From: Vibrio tapetis subsp. quintayensis
GTDB lineage: Bacteria; Pseudomonadota; Gammaproteobacteria; Enterobacterales; Vibrionaceae
NCBI RefSeq assembly: GCF_030409945.1
Contig: NZ_JAUFQV010000026.1
Coordinates: 434,001-498,000 of the forward strand
Direction of reading: 5' to 3'
Length of the DNA: 64,000 nt
The position numbers were made by a program, and so were the translations under genes. The first letter of the stretch is position 1. Each line of letters opens with the position of its first letter. The notes under the pieces were generated by a model. It was given only the letters and a program-made list of their open reading frames with translations. It was not told the DNA's origin and searched no databases. This document shows positions 43,895 through 53,514 of the stretch, one piece after another.

Positions 43895-45193
43895 ATGAAA
43901 AAAGCGTTAATCACAGCTGCCGTTGTTGGGGGGATGTGCGCGCCAGCGACGGCCGCAGAGAAAGTGGTAGCAGGTTATTTTGCAGACTGGCAGTACGAAA
44001 ACCAAAGTAACCCATATACTGTTAATGATATTCCAGCTGACAACTTAACTCATATTATTTATGCTTTTTTAAGCATGTGTGGCCCACATAAAGGTGCCAG
44101 TGAACAAGTTCAAAAGCAGGTAAATGAACAATGTAAGGGCAAAGCTCCGTTTACGGCGATTGTTGTTGATACTAAATCGGCGCTGCAGCATGACTTTGGC
44201 ACAGTAAAAGTCGATGTTCCCTACAAAGGTCATTTCGCCCAACTTGCTCAACTGAAGCAAGATCACCCGAAAATAAAAGTACTGCCATCGTTTGGCGGAT
44301 GGACGATGTCAGAATCGTTCCATGCCATGGCTAAAGATGATGCCGCGATACGCCACTTTTCTAAGACAGCAGTAGAGCTGATCGCCAAATACGATTTCTT
44401 TGATGGAATCGACCTGGATTGGGAGTATCCAGGTGGCGGTGGTTTAACGACGTCTCCTTGGAATCCTGACACTAAATTGAACGACGAGCAAAAAGCATCA
44501 GAGCGCGATGCATTCACTTTACTGGTAAAAACATTACGTCATGATTTAGATTCACTTTCCCAACAAACGCAGCGAGCGTACGAACTTTCTACAGCCGTGG
44601 GCGTTGGGCCTAAAGCGGCTCAAATTGACTGGAAGAATGCTGCCCCTTATTTAACCAACATGTTCGCAATGACTTATGATTTTCTTGGAGGTTGGGGAAG
44701 TCAAACGGGTCACTTAACAAACTTGCATGCGACAGAGCGCTGTTGGTGGGGGATGGGAGCAGATGTGTTCATCAACCAGATGATAGAGCAGGGTATCCCT
44801 AATGAGAAGCTGGTGCTGGGGGCCGCATTTTATGGGCGCGGATGGCAAGGTACCGAGAACTTTAATGGTCAGCTACCAACATCGGATCTTGTTTCTAAGC
44901 AGGGCGCACAATTTGGAACCGGAGAGAATGGCTACTTTATGTTCTGGGATCTAATGAGGAACTATGGGGAAAGCCAAGGCTACCAATATAAATACGACAA
45001 AGAGGCACACGCGCCGTTTCTTTGGAATGAGGATAAAAAGGTATTCATTTCATTTGAGGATGCTCAGTCAATTAAAGCCAAAGTTAAATGGGCTAAAGAT
45101 GCCAACCTAGGGGGGATATTCTCTTGGGAATTGTCCGGTGATCCAAGTGGTGAGTTAACAAAAACCATGTACCAAGAGATGACTCAAGACTAG
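43895..45193 (+). CDS. Secreted GH18 chitinase
   Basis: Signal peptide 1-21 (ending ATAA), then a single GH18 catalytic domain. SFGGW at 132-136 and the catalytic DxxDxDxE signature at about 170-177 (FDGIDLDWE, catalytic Glu177). MTYDFLGGW and the substrate-binding FYGRGW are in place. 432 residues with no chitin-binding or fibronectin domain, smaller than Vibrio ChiA. AAGGAG precedes. Likely an endochitinase or chito-oligosaccharide enzyme exported by Sec. Monocistronic, ends at a strong terminator. Confidence 0.93.
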   Translation: MKKALITAAVVGGMCAPATAAEKVVAGYFADWQYENQSNPYTVNDIPADNLTHIIYAFLSMCGPHKGASEQVQKQVNEQCKGKAPFTAIVVDTKSALQHDFGTVKVDVPYKGHFAQLAQLKQDHPKIKVLPSFGGWTMSESFHAMAKDDAAIRHFSKTAVELIAKYDFFDGIDLDWEYPGGGGLTTSPWNPDTKLNDEQKASERDAFTLLVKTLRHDLDSLSQQTQRAYELSTAVGVGPKAAQIDWKNAAPYLTNMFAMTYDFLGGWGSQTGHLTNLHATERCWWGMGADVFINQMIEQGIPNEKLVLGAAFYGRGWQGTENFNGQLPTSDLVSKQGAQFGTGENGYFMFWDLMRNYGESQGYQYKYDKEAHAPFLWNEDKKVFISFEDAQSIKAKVKWAKDANLGGIFSWELSGDPSGELTKTMYQEMTQD

Positions 45194-45224
45194 TTTTACG
45201 AGTGATAATCGGTTATCTCTTTTC

Positions 45225-45252
45225 AAAACAGCGCACTATGCGCTGTTTTTTA
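45225..45252. terminator. Bidirectional terminator between chitinase and GGDEF-EAL genes
   Basis: AAAACAGCGC and GCGCTGTTTTTT around ACTAT. The right arm's T-run overlaps the stop of the convergent gene. Confidence 0.9.
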
Positions 45253-47538
45253 TTCCACGGTCGCTAATTTTTGCGGGGACTTAACGGTGAGAAATTGTTT
45301 TAAATCTTTAAACCTCATCGGGCGAGCGTAGTAGTAGCCTTGGAAAAGATCACAACCGCACTCTCGCAGTATTGTTTCTTGCTCTTTACTTTCAACACCC
45401 TCAGCAAGTACTTCTCTATCGAAATTCTTAGCGATGGAGATGATGTTCTGAGCCATTTTATAGGACTTTTCATCAATATCGATATTGTCGACAAAGCTCT
45501 TATCGATTTTGATTTCATCAAAGGGTAACTCGCCCAAGATACTCAATGACGAGTACCCGGTGCCAAAGTCGTCCAATGAAATACGCATGCCTAACTTCTT
45601 CAAGTTAGCAAACAGAGGGCGCATGATTTCTTTGTCTTCAATAAACAGGTTCTCAGTAATTTCTAGCGTAATGTACCGCTGGTTATAACGACTTTTTTGA
45701 ACTGTTAATAACAAGTTATCTAGAAAATCACCTTGTGTAATTTGTTTGACCGAAATATTGATGGCGGTTTGAAAGCTATAGCCTAACTCTCGCTGTAGGG
45801 CTTCCATGTCGGTCAGTGTCATTTCCATGATCAATTGCCCTAGTTTAGGCATTAATCCAAAGTTCTCAGCGATCGGAATAAACTGGTCTGGCGGGATAAA
45901 GCCAAACTCACAATCACTCCAGCGCACGAGTGCTTCTACGCCGTGTAACTGGCCATTACTGTCAATTTGCGGCTGATAAGCCATAGACAATTTTTTGTCG
46001 TTGATGGCACTGCGTAGTCTTTGTTCCAATTGTATTTCTTGCAAGTAGCAAGCTTGCATTTCTTCATCAAAAAAGCTGATGTTTTTCCCTTGGCTTTTTG
46101 CTTGATACATGGCTATGTCTGCACTTCGTTGTAACTCATCAAGGTGCAACCCTTGTTTGGGATACTGAGAGATGCCAATGCTGCAACTTAAGATAAAACT
46201 GTAGTCGTCAACCGAAAAAGGTTGAGATAGTTTGCTAAGAATACTGCGAGATAATCGCTCTAATTCATATTTGTCTATTGTTGACGTGACGATCAGAAAT
46301 TCATCACCACTCTCTCTGACCAGCAGTGCATCGTCTGTAAGTAGATTCTTAAGTCGTTCTACGATCAAGATGAGGATCTTGTCGCCAATCTTATGACCCG
46401 CACTGTCATTGATGCGCTTGAATTGATTGATGTCCAAATACAGCAAAGATGCTGGCTTCATGGAGTGCTTAAACCACTTACGGGCATGAGTGCGCAAATA
46501 GTGCTGATTCGGCAATGAGGTCAGAGGATCATGGTGGGCTTGATACAGCAGTTCTTTGCGGCGTTCTTTTTCATGTTGGTCAATCGAGCGAATAAAGACG
46601 TAAAATACGAGTAGCAGCATCAGGTAAATGACGATGTAAATGACAATGCTAAGTAGGTACTCTAACGCGATATGATCGAGTGCAACCGTTGAGACGGCCC
46701 ATACATCGTAGCGTGGCAAATATTTGACTGTATATGAAGATGGTGTTGTGTGGTTAAACACATTAGCTGATACGGGCTTGGTAGAGCCTTTCAGTTGAGT
46801 AAGAGTTAAGCTATTTGCTGCACTGATATCACGCAATGTGCTAAGAAAGCTATCGGCGTCTAGTGGCTCGTCGTAATTGACAGGGTTGACGTCAGAAGCA
46901 ATCATATATTGGATGAAGAAATCGTTTCTTATTAGTCCTATCTGGTGATCTTCTCCATTGTGCAACTCAATATCAAATAGAGTTGTACCGTCGAGTTTTA
47001 GCCCTGCTGTCATGACTGCGATAACGTGGCCATTGTCGTCTCGGATGGCTTTTCGTATAGGCAGAATTAACTGATTGATGTCGGACTTGTAGTAAGAACG
47101 ACCGATGACCATTTTATAGCTGGTAAGAGCCTTGCTAAAAGAGTGTCGCGTTTTGGCTTGCTTGAGTAAGTTGGGCTGTTGATCGAGTTTAAGGTTTGAG
47201 CTAGCTAATTCGATAACACCGTTAGGTCGGGCTAGGCCAAATGCCGCAATATTTGAATTGATAGACAAGAGGCTATTGAGCCAATTTTGGGTTGCAGTAT
47301 GACTCTCAAAGGTATTCCCAAATACAAGGCGTTCGGCCAGCATATCGAGAATCATTTCTTGATTATCTAACAGAGTTTGAGAGCCATTAGAAAAAAGCTG
47401 TACAGAGTTATATTGCTCTTCTAAATGGCTCTTTTCTACTTGGTCAAATTGTAAATAGAGAATAAATGCAAACAAAAGAGAGCTGGTGAGGACGAGAAAC
47501 TTATATAACGTCCAAATATTCCGTTTTAGATTAGCCAT
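45250..47538 (-). CDS. Membrane GGDEF-EAL protein (cyclic di-GMP turnover)
   Basis: Helix 1 at about 12-30, periplasmic sensor 31-290 of dCache or CHASE-like type (GLARPNGVIELAS), helix 2 at 293-316, GGDEF domain about 335-490 and EAL domain about 505-755. The GGDEF site reads SGDEF (410-414), a known active-compatible variant. The EAL domain keeps EALVRW, the Asn in AINIS, the Glu in LEITEN, DDFGTGYSS, the Lys in IKIDKSF and AEGVES, so phosphodiesterase activity is likely. Whether the cyclase also works is open. Regulates motility or biofilm in general; the signal is unknown. Confidence 0.93.
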   Translation of the reverse strand: MANLKRNIWTLYKFLVLTSSLLFAFILYLQFDQVEKSHLEEQYNSVQLFSNGSQTLLDNQEMILDMLAERLVFGNTFESHTATQNWLNSLLSINSNIAAFGLARPNGVIELASSNLKLDQQPNLLKQAKTRHSFSKALTSYKMVIGRSYYKSDINQLILPIRKAIRDDNGHVIAVMTAGLKLDGTTLFDIELHNGEDHQIGLIRNDFFIQYMIASDVNPVNYDEPLDADSFLSTLRDISAANSLTLTQLKGSTKPVSANVFNHTTPSSYTVKYLPRYDVWAVSTVALDHIALEYLLSIVIYIVIYLMLLLVFYVFIRSIDQHEKERRKELLYQAHHDPLTSLPNQHYLRTHARKWFKHSMKPASLLYLDINQFKRINDSAGHKIGDKILILIVERLKNLLTDDALLVRESGDEFLIVTSTIDKYELERLSRSILSKLSQPFSVDDYSFILSCSIGISQYPKQGLHLDELQRSADIAMYQAKSQGKNISFFDEEMQACYLQEIQLEQRLRSAINDKKLSMAYQPQIDSNGQLHGVEALVRWSDCEFGFIPPDQFIPIAENFGLMPKLGQLIMEMTLTDMEALQRELGYSFQTAINISVKQITQGDFLDNLLLTVQKSRYNQRYITLEITENLFIEDKEIMRPLFANLKKLGMRISLDDFGTGYSSLSILGELPFDEIKIDKSFVDNIDIDEKSYKMAQNIISIAKNFDREVLAEGVESKEQETILRECGCDLFQGYYYARPMRFKDLKQFLTVKSPQKLATVE

Positions 47539-47646
47539 TACTGCCTTGTATTATGGATTCTTTTTACAGCCAAAAAACCCGAAGATCATATCAACATTGG
47601 GCGTAAAGTCACGATAAAGATTTTACTTCGTATTTATTGTGAGAGG

Positions 47647-48486
47647 TTAAGTCAATTGTACTGGTAGATCGTGCCTCATCCCCCACTCAGACCAAGAGCC
47701 ATCATAGACGCGCAAGTCAAGATTGGTGGATTCATAGGCAGCAAGTGCAAGGATTGATGCGGTTACGCCAGAGCCACAACTGAACGTGATTTTTTCATAA
47801 TTTGACGTGATAAATCGACTCATTATTTCATCAAGTTCATGGGCGGGTTTTAACTCGTCACCGTTGAGTAATGTAGCAAAAGGTAGGCTTTTAGATGTCG
47901 GAATGTGGCCCGAGCGTAAACCAGCGCGTGGCTCTGGAACCAAGCCAAAAAATCGAGCTTGAGAACGGGCGTCTAGGATAAGATCCGTCGGGTCTTTAAT
48001 TGCATTAAGTACATCATTTGAATGGGCGTACCAACGGGTTTGATACTCCGCTTGAAAGTTTCCTTTTGATGCGGCGAAACTGAGGTTGGCAAGAGTTCTA
48101 TTTCCCTGGTTAACCCAAGATTTGATACCACCGTTTAATACGAACACGTTCTCAAATCCCATGACACGAAACATCCACCACGCTCTCGGGGATCCGTATG
48201 TGCCAGCATCATCGTAGACGACAACGGTTGAATCGGTGTTGATGCCCATTCTTTGAACGTGTGCTTGGAAGTCTTCAGGGCTGGGTAGCATGTGAGGAAG
48301 TGAACTAGACTGATCGCAAATCACCGCATCATAGTCAAATCGAATCGCACCAGGAATAAAACCAACGGTAGCGGGCTGCGGCGCTCCGGGGATCATTTTC
48401 GCAAAGCTTGCGTCTAATACAACGATATCTGAGCGATGAATGTTGTCTGAAAGCCATTGAGCTGAAACGAGTGCGCTTGTCATCAT
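47647..48486 (-). CDS. sseA: 3-mercaptopyruvate sulfurtransferase
   Basis: Two rhodanese domains; active-site Cys237 in SCGSGVTA, matching E. coli SseA (CGSGVTA). N-terminal VSAQWLSDNIHRSDIVVLDASF and RVMGFENVFVLNGG are family features. 279 residues. Transfers sulfur from 3-mercaptopyruvate to thiols or cyanide in the cytoplasm. Start at 48486 or the next ATG three bases on. Monocistronic. Confidence 0.93.
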   Translation of the reverse strand: MMTSALVSAQWLSDNIHRSDIVVLDASFAKMIPGAPQPATVGFIPGAIRFDYDAVICDQSSSLPHMLPSPEDFQAHVQRMGINTDSTVVVYDDAGTYGSPRAWWMFRVMGFENVFVLNGGIKSWVNQGNRTLANLSFAASKGNFQAEYQTRWYAHSNDVLNAIKDPTDLILDARSQARFFGLVPEPRAGLRSGHIPTSKSLPFATLLNGDELKPAHELDEIMSRFITSNYEKITFSCGSGVTASILALAAYESTNLDLRVYDGSWSEWGMRHDLPVQLT

Positions 48487-48545
48487 TAAGTCCCTTTAAA
48501 TATCAACAGGCGTTAATGTAAGACGAAAAAGGGTTAAATATCAAG

Positions 48546-48857
48546 TCATAAACACGTAATCAGTTGATAACTTAACTCCTTTGACAGCAAGGTTGTAATC
48601 GGTTGCACTGTTGCTTTGTCTCCAGTTCGACAGAGGTTACTTTTACCGACTGCAATTCGAATGACAGTATTGACTTCCTCATCAAGAGAGAGGAGCAGAT
48701 AGTGGCGTTGGCCATCTAAAGATTGGGTTAAAATCCGATCCTGCACGGTTGCAGATATTGGGCCACCTATATGGGTTTGTGCTGGAAAATGTGAGAGCAG
48801 CATAAGAAAACTAATTCCTAGAGCCATAAGTAAGGCGGCAATGTAGAGTTTAGCCAT
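48546..48857 (-). CDS. Small single-helix membrane protein of unknown function
   Basis: 103 residues: hydrophobic helix at about 4-22 (YIAALLMALGISFLMLL), then a soluble, probably periplasmic tail with two Cys (Cys74 region NLCRTGDK and the penultimate Cys). GAGAA is near the start. No family recognised. Divergent from the RstA-like gene. Confidence 0.65.
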   Translation of the reverse strand: MAKLYIAALLMALGISFLMLLSHFPAQTHIGGPISATVQDRILTQSLDGQRHYLLLSLDEEVNTVIRIAVGKSNLCRTGDKATVQPITTLLSKELSYQLITCL

Positions 48858-49078
48858 CGATTGGTTCTCGTATGTGAGGGATGATGTAAGCGTTTGTCAC
48901 TACCATGTATTCCATAAGCTGAGCTTGTGTTTTTGACCACTGCTGCTATGTAATCGTTAACTAATTTATTATTTCCTAACAATAAGTTGCTGTCAATTCG
49001 CAGGCTAGGCTCATTGTTTATTGATGCTTTTGATTGTATGGTTATTAGTGTACCCATTACCATAAGGAATGCCTTGCC

Positions 49079-49777
49079 ATGTCTGCTACCAAGCTTGTTA
49101 TCGTTGAAGATGATGACAAATTACGAGAAATGCTTGCTGATTACTTTCAAACTCAAGGTTTTGACGTTGCAACCACTGGCGATGGGATGGCTGCGCCCGC
49201 TCTGATTGAAGAGGTTCGCCCAGATCTTGTGCTACTCGACTTGATGTTACCAGGCTTAGATGGCCTGACAATTTGCCGACAGATCAGGACATGGTTTACT
49301 GGTAAAGTGCTTATGTTGACGGCGAGTGATGATGATTTTGATCACGTTGCAGCGTTAGAGACCGGCACTGACGATTTTGTCACTAAGCCGATTAAACCGC
49401 GGGTACTCTTGGCTCGAATTCGAATGTTATTAAGGCGAACAACCGCCGCTGAGGTGGCATCATCGAATGGTCAATTGCAGTTTGGCGGTTTGGTGTTAAG
49501 CCAGGCGAGTCGTAGCTGCGTGCTGTTAGGTGATTCCGTGACACTGACCGACAGTGAATTTGATTTACTGTGGTTACTGGCGCAATCGGCAGGGGATATA
49601 TTGTCTCGTGATGCCCTTACTAAAGCCCTTAGAGGCATCGATTACGATGGTATTGACCGAAGTGTTGATAATCGAATCGTAGCCTTAAGGAAGAAACTGG
49701 AGGGGGGTGCGACGGATCCAAAGGGCATCATCACCGTTCGCGGTAAGGGTTACTTGTTCGTTGCAGATGCTTGGTAA
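49079..49777 (+). CDS. rstA: OmpR-family response regulator, RstA-like
   Basis: Receiver domain with phospho-Asp54 (LVLLDLMLPG), acidic pocket VEDDD, Thr in MLTAS and Lys in TKPIKP; then a winged-helix DNA-binding domain (FDLLWLLAQSAGDILSRDALTKAL, ending RGKGYLFV). 232 residues. Seventy bases before a histidine kinase that matches RstB in its catalytic core. Targets not visible here. Confidence 0.85.
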   Translation: MSATKLVIVEDDDKLREMLADYFQTQGFDVATTGDGMAAPALIEEVRPDLVLLDLMLPGLDGLTICRQIRTWFTGKVLMLTASDDDFDHVAALETGTDDFVTKPIKPRVLLARIRMLLRRTTAAEVASSNGQLQFGGLVLSQASRSCVLLGDSVTLTDSEFDLLWLLAQSAGDILSRDALTKALRGIDYDGIDRSVDNRIVALRKKLEGGATDPKGIITVRGKGYLFVADAW

Positions 49778-49847
49778 TCACTCAATACGATGTCAGGGCT
49801 TACTGCTTGACTTATTAAATTAATACCGACGTATAGCGAAGAAAACC

Positions 49848-51242
49848 ATGTGGCGTATTTACATAGAATCTCTTATCGGCTTGATCGTGCTCTTTGCGGC
49901 CACATTGGTGACATACGAAGTTGTGGTGTTCCAGCTTAATACCGATCATATAGTGGTATTAGAGCACTATCGCGCACAAGCCATGCGCGACCTAGTAAAC
50001 GAAACTTCTATGGTCTCTGGGCTGGATAATGCATTAGATATCATTAAGCACTTCGCTAGGTCAACCCATGAAGTATTTGATGAGCAAAATATACAAGACA
50101 CACCGAAGCACGTTCAATATTACTTGGCTAACAATCCCGAAGCCAACACGTTTGCCGATCAAGACAACATGTGGTGGTTTACCTTAGATAACAGTGAACT
50201 GATTTACAGCCTTTACATCAATGAGAACTCGCCTCTTGTGCAAGCCGTTTGGTTTGCAGACAATTTAGTCTGGGCTTTTTTCTTTGTTGGTTTTGGTCTC
50301 TATTGTATGGGGCTAATTTGGTTCTTGAGTCGTCGTTTTCGTCGCTTAGAGGAGGTGACACTCAGATTTGCAAATGGTGACTTCTCGGCGAGAGTATCAG
50401 AAAAAAGCGGCCATCGTGTTGGTAAGCTGAATCGTAATTTTAACCATATGGCGGATAAAATATCTGCTCTTATAACCAGTAATAAAGCACTTACGAATGC
50501 AGTGGCTCATGAATTACGGACGCCAGTTTTTCGGATTCAATGGCAAGCTGAGCTATTGTTAGAGCAACTAAATGGTGTCAAGCGGGGCTACGAGAAAACA
50601 GAGAGAATAAACATTGAATATGAAAAAAAATCGACGAAAGTTGATTTAATTGCTTCAAACCAAAAAAGCGTTGATTCCGTCGAAAGTATTATCGAAGACA
50701 CGGAAGAAATGGAGACATTAGTTAATGAACTTCTCTACTATGCTAAAGCGGAACGTGCAGATAATCCGTTAGATTGCCAAGAGATTGATGTTAATAGCTG
50801 GTTCTCGCAGGAAATACTAAAATGGCAACGAGGCTATTCATTACAAATTGAGTACTTGCCTATTGAGTTAAATCACCTGGTGAGTGCGGATACAAGTTTA
50901 ATTTCACGAGCGGTTTCCAATCTAACGCGTAATGCGCTTAGATATGCTAACAAACGGGTGCTGATTAAGCCAAGTCTATCCGATCACCAATTGCGAATAG
51001 AAGTACATGATGATGGCTGCGGCGTGCCGAAAGAGCACTGGAGCATGCTGTTCGAACCTTTCTATCGCGCTGATAAATCAAGAGACAAGAAATTGGGTGG
51101 GCACGGCTTAGGTTTGGCCATCGTTAAACAAATTGCATTGCGTTATCGAGGCAGTGCTGCGGTTACGGACAGTGAGTTAGGTGGCGCGTGTTTTACGTTA
51201 ATACTTGAGCTAGATGTTTGTGATTGCGCCAACGAAAAGTAA
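49848..51242 (+). CDS. rstB: Sensor histidine kinase, RstB-like, with enlarged DHp hairpin
   Basis: Helix 1 at 8-28, periplasmic sensor about 29-139, helix 2 at 140-160, HAMP 160-212, phospho-His221 (AVAHELRTPVFRIQW), ATPase with VHDDGCGVP and HGLGLAIVKQIALRYRG. 464 residues against 433 in E. coli RstB. The extra length is mostly after the first DHp helix: the segment starting LEQLNGVKRGYEKTERINI to EDTEEMETLVNEL is about 30 residues longer than in RstB. The kinase should still work if the insert extends both helices. Partner of the upstream regulator. Confidence 0.86.
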   Translation: MWRIYIESLIGLIVLFAATLVTYEVVVFQLNTDHIVVLEHYRAQAMRDLVNETSMVSGLDNALDIIKHFARSTHEVFDEQNIQDTPKHVQYYLANNPEANTFADQDNMWWFTLDNSELIYSLYINENSPLVQAVWFADNLVWAFFFVGFGLYCMGLIWFLSRRFRRLEEVTLRFANGDFSARVSEKSGHRVGKLNRNFNHMADKISALITSNKALTNAVAHELRTPVFRIQWQAELLLEQLNGVKRGYEKTERINIEYEKKSTKVDLIASNQKSVDSVESIIEDTEEMETLVNELLYYAKAERADNPLDCQEIDVNSWFSQEILKWQRGYSLQIEYLPIELNHLVSADTSLISRAVSNLTRNALRYANKRVLIKPSLSDHQLRIEVHDDGCGVPKEHWSMLFEPFYRADKSRDKKLGGHGLGLAIVKQIALRYRGSAAVTDSELGGACFTLILELDVCDCANEK

Positions 51243-51251
51243 GCAAAATTA

Positions 51252-51271
51252 AGCCGATCATCCGATCGGCT
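51252..51271. terminator. Hairpin after the RstB-like gene
   Basis: AGCCGATC/GATCGGCT with a four-base loop, followed by CATTTGTTTT on the plus strand. A usable intrinsic terminator between convergent genes. Confidence 0.7.
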
Positions 51272-51290
51272 CATTTGTTTTACTATTTTC

Positions 51291-51338
51291 AAAAGCTCAA
51301 AAGCTCAAAAGCTCAAAAGCTCAAAAGCTCAAAAGCTC
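51291..51338. repeat. Six tandem copies of an 8-bp unit AAAAGCTC
   Basis: Perfect short tandem repeat in the gap between convergent rstB-like and moeB genes. It ends 15 bases before the moeB stop. The period is not a multiple of three but no reading frame crosses it. Copy number may vary between strains. Confidence 0.97.
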
Positions 51339-51352
51339 AGTAAATCGAAACG

Positions 51353-52105
51353 TTAGGTTGAACCACATACAGAGCAGCCAGTATTTTTTGCTAATTTCAT
51401 TTCCCGCCAAGACATGCTCATGACATCGAGCATTAGCAATTTACCGGATACTGGTGTCCCCATTTTGGCGATGACTTTAATGGCTTCCATCGCTTGTGTC
51501 GCACCAACGATACCAACTAATGGGGCCATCACACCGGCTTCCACGCAGGTCAATGCCTGTTGGCCGAACAACGCACTCAAACATTGATAGCATGGCTCGT
51601 CATTTTGATAGGTATAGACGCTAATCTGGCCTTCCATCCGTATTGCCGCGCCTGAAATTAACGGTGTTTTAGTCGCGAAGCATAATCGATTTAGCTGATT
51701 ACGAGTCTCTACATTGTCGCTGCAATCTAACACCACGGAATGAGATTTGACTAAAGGCAGCAGTTCGTCATCGCCGAGCCGTTTTGCTATTGTGTTGACG
51801 GACGCATAAGGATTGAGCTTTGATAACGCTTGTGCCGCAGACTCGACTTTCTTAAGCCCAACGGTGTCATCATTATGCAAAACCTGGCGTTGTAGGTTGG
51901 ACACTTCAACCACATCATCGTCGATGAGAGTTACGGTTCCCACACCAGCACTGACCAAGTATGGGCTTGCAGCACAACCCAGCCCCCCGGCACCTAAGAT
52001 AAGAACTGAGCTTTGCTTTAACGCTTCTTGCCCTTCAAAATCAAATTGCTTCAAAATGATCTGACGGTTGTAGCGTAACATTTCTTTATCGGATAACAGT
52101 TCCAA
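51353..52105 (-). CDS. moeB: Molybdopterin-synthase adenylyltransferase
   Basis: Activates the C-terminus of MoaD by adenylation in molybdenum cofactor synthesis. ATP-binding GAGGLGCAAS motif (about 38-47), then DDDVVEVSNLQRQVLH, and two CxxC zinc pairs (CYQC and CSVC). 250 residues. The gene follows moeA by nine bases. Confidence 0.94.
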   Translation of the reverse strand: MELLSDKEMLRYNRQIILKQFDFEGQEALKQSSVLILGAGGLGCAASPYLVSAGVGTVTLIDDDVVEVSNLQRQVLHNDDTVGLKKVESAAQALSKLNPYASVNTIAKRLGDDELLPLVKSHSVVLDCSDNVETRNQLNRLCFATKTPLISGAAIRMEGQISVYTYQNDEPCYQCLSALFGQQALTCVEAGVMAPLVGIVGATQAMEAIKVIAKMGTPVSGKLLMLDVMSMSWREMKLAKNTGCSVCGST

Positions 52106-52114
52106 AATAGAGCC

Positions 52115-53350
52115 CTAGTACAACGTGTTATTGAACAGTTGAAGCTGAACGGTTTCACCCACTTCAATATTTCCACGCTCATTTTCAAGCACTGCGAAAC
52201 AATTGGCGAGGCTCATCGAGCGGAATGCGCCAGAGCTTTGATTGCCCGTGCTCTCAATAACAAACTGACCATCTTCAATGGTATAGATTGCACGTTGGTA
52301 ATCGGTGCGTCCGGGTGATTTTTTGAATCGAGAGCGAGTGATTGCAGGAATTAGCGCTGGTTCTTTCCATTCGCTGTGTCCACTGAGCTTGGCAACCAAA
52401 GGCTGAACCAAAACGTACATGGTTAGCATCGCAGACACCGGATTACCGGGTAATCCACAAAACAATGCGTTTTCTAGTAAACCGTATGCGAATGGTTTTC
52501 CAGGTTTGATGGCCAGCTTCCAGAATCCAATTTCGCCCATTTCTTCCAAAATGTCTTTGGTATAATCAGCTTCGCCAACGCTAACACCGCCAGAAGTTAC
52601 AACGATATCGGCTTGGTTTTGAGCGCTTTCAAACGCTTTTCTGAGTAGGTCAGGGCAGTCTGGAATGATACCGAGATCAATGGCCTCACAGCCAAATTTC
52701 TCAATCAGTTCTTTGATGCCATAGCGGTTACTATCGTAGATTTGCCCCTCAAGAAGAGGCTCACCTAATGGTTTTAGTTCGTCACCTGTTGAAAAAAAAG
52801 CAATCTTTACTTGGCGGTAGACTTCAACCTTGGCTATGCCCAGTGAAGCGATCATCGGAATATCACGAGGCGTTAAGCGGTGGCCTTGCTCTAGAACGAG
52901 GTCGCCTTCACCAATATCATCCCCACAGGGGCGAATGTTAGAGTTGGGTTTTACTTCGCACTGATGGATTTCAATACCAGCGTCGGTCACCGCGGTATTT
53001 TCTTGCATGATGACCGCATCACAACCCGTTGGAATTTTGGCTCCGGTCATGATTCGAATGCAGGTACCTTGTGGCCAATCACCTTCGAAAGGTTGGCCTG
53101 CAAATGACTTACCAATGAGAGGCAGTGCTTTACCTGAGCTTAAGTCTTGGATACGAACCGCGTATCCGTCCATCGCTGAATTATCAAAAGGAGGGACAAA
53201 AATAGGGGAGCGAATAGACTTGGAAAGCACACTGCCACATGCGTCCATTAACGGTACATCTGAAGTGTCTGAAAGCGGTTTAACCGTAGAGAGCATTTTG
53301 TCCATCGCTTCTTCAATCGGCATCAAACCTGGAGCGTCGCAACAACCCAT
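52115..53350 (-). CDS. moeA: Molybdopterin molybdenumtransferase
   Basis: Inserts molybdate into molybdopterin. PPFDNSAMDGYAV, GTCIRIMTGAKIPTGCDAVIMQE and VTSGGVSVGEADYT motifs are intact, with the C-terminal domain ending QLQLFNNTLY. 411 residues. Begins with a Cys-Cys (MGCCDAPGLMPIEEA). First gene of the moeAB operon, divergent from folE. Confidence 0.95.
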   Translation of the reverse strand: MGCCDAPGLMPIEEAMDKMLSTVKPLSDTSDVPLMDACGSVLSKSIRSPIFVPPFDNSAMDGYAVRIQDLSSGKALPLIGKSFAGQPFEGDWPQGTCIRIMTGAKIPTGCDAVIMQENTAVTDAGIEIHQCEVKPNSNIRPCGDDIGEGDLVLEQGHRLTPRDIPMIASLGIAKVEVYRQVKIAFFSTGDELKPLGEPLLEGQIYDSNRYGIKELIEKFGCEAIDLGIIPDCPDLLRKAFESAQNQADIVVTSGGVSVGEADYTKDILEEMGEIGFWKLAIKPGKPFAYGLLENALFCGLPGNPVSAMLTMYVLVQPLVAKLSGHSEWKEPALIPAITRSRFKKSPGRTDYQRAIYTIEDGQFVIESTGNQSSGAFRSMSLANCFAVLENERGNIEVGETVQLQLFNNTLY

Positions 53351-53514
53351 AAATTTTTCCTATACTTTGTCGTTTTTGTTAGCGCAACCTTAGCATAGTT
53401 AAGGGCTGCGAAGCATTAACCCGTTTCAAAATATGGGTGTAATTGATCAAAATTCCGAGTATATTTGTCAGCTATTCTATATCGGTCCAACTATTACGCA
53501 TGGGAGAAGTATGC

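Noticed and set aside
46309..46323. GGDEF domain taken as inactive because the motif is SGDEF
   Set aside because: SGDEF is a known variant compatible with cyclase activity, so loss of function cannot be claimed from this alone.
51291..51338. Possible CRISPR array
   Set aside because: The repeat unit is only 8 bp with no spacers and there are no cas genes nearby; it is a simple tandem repeat.
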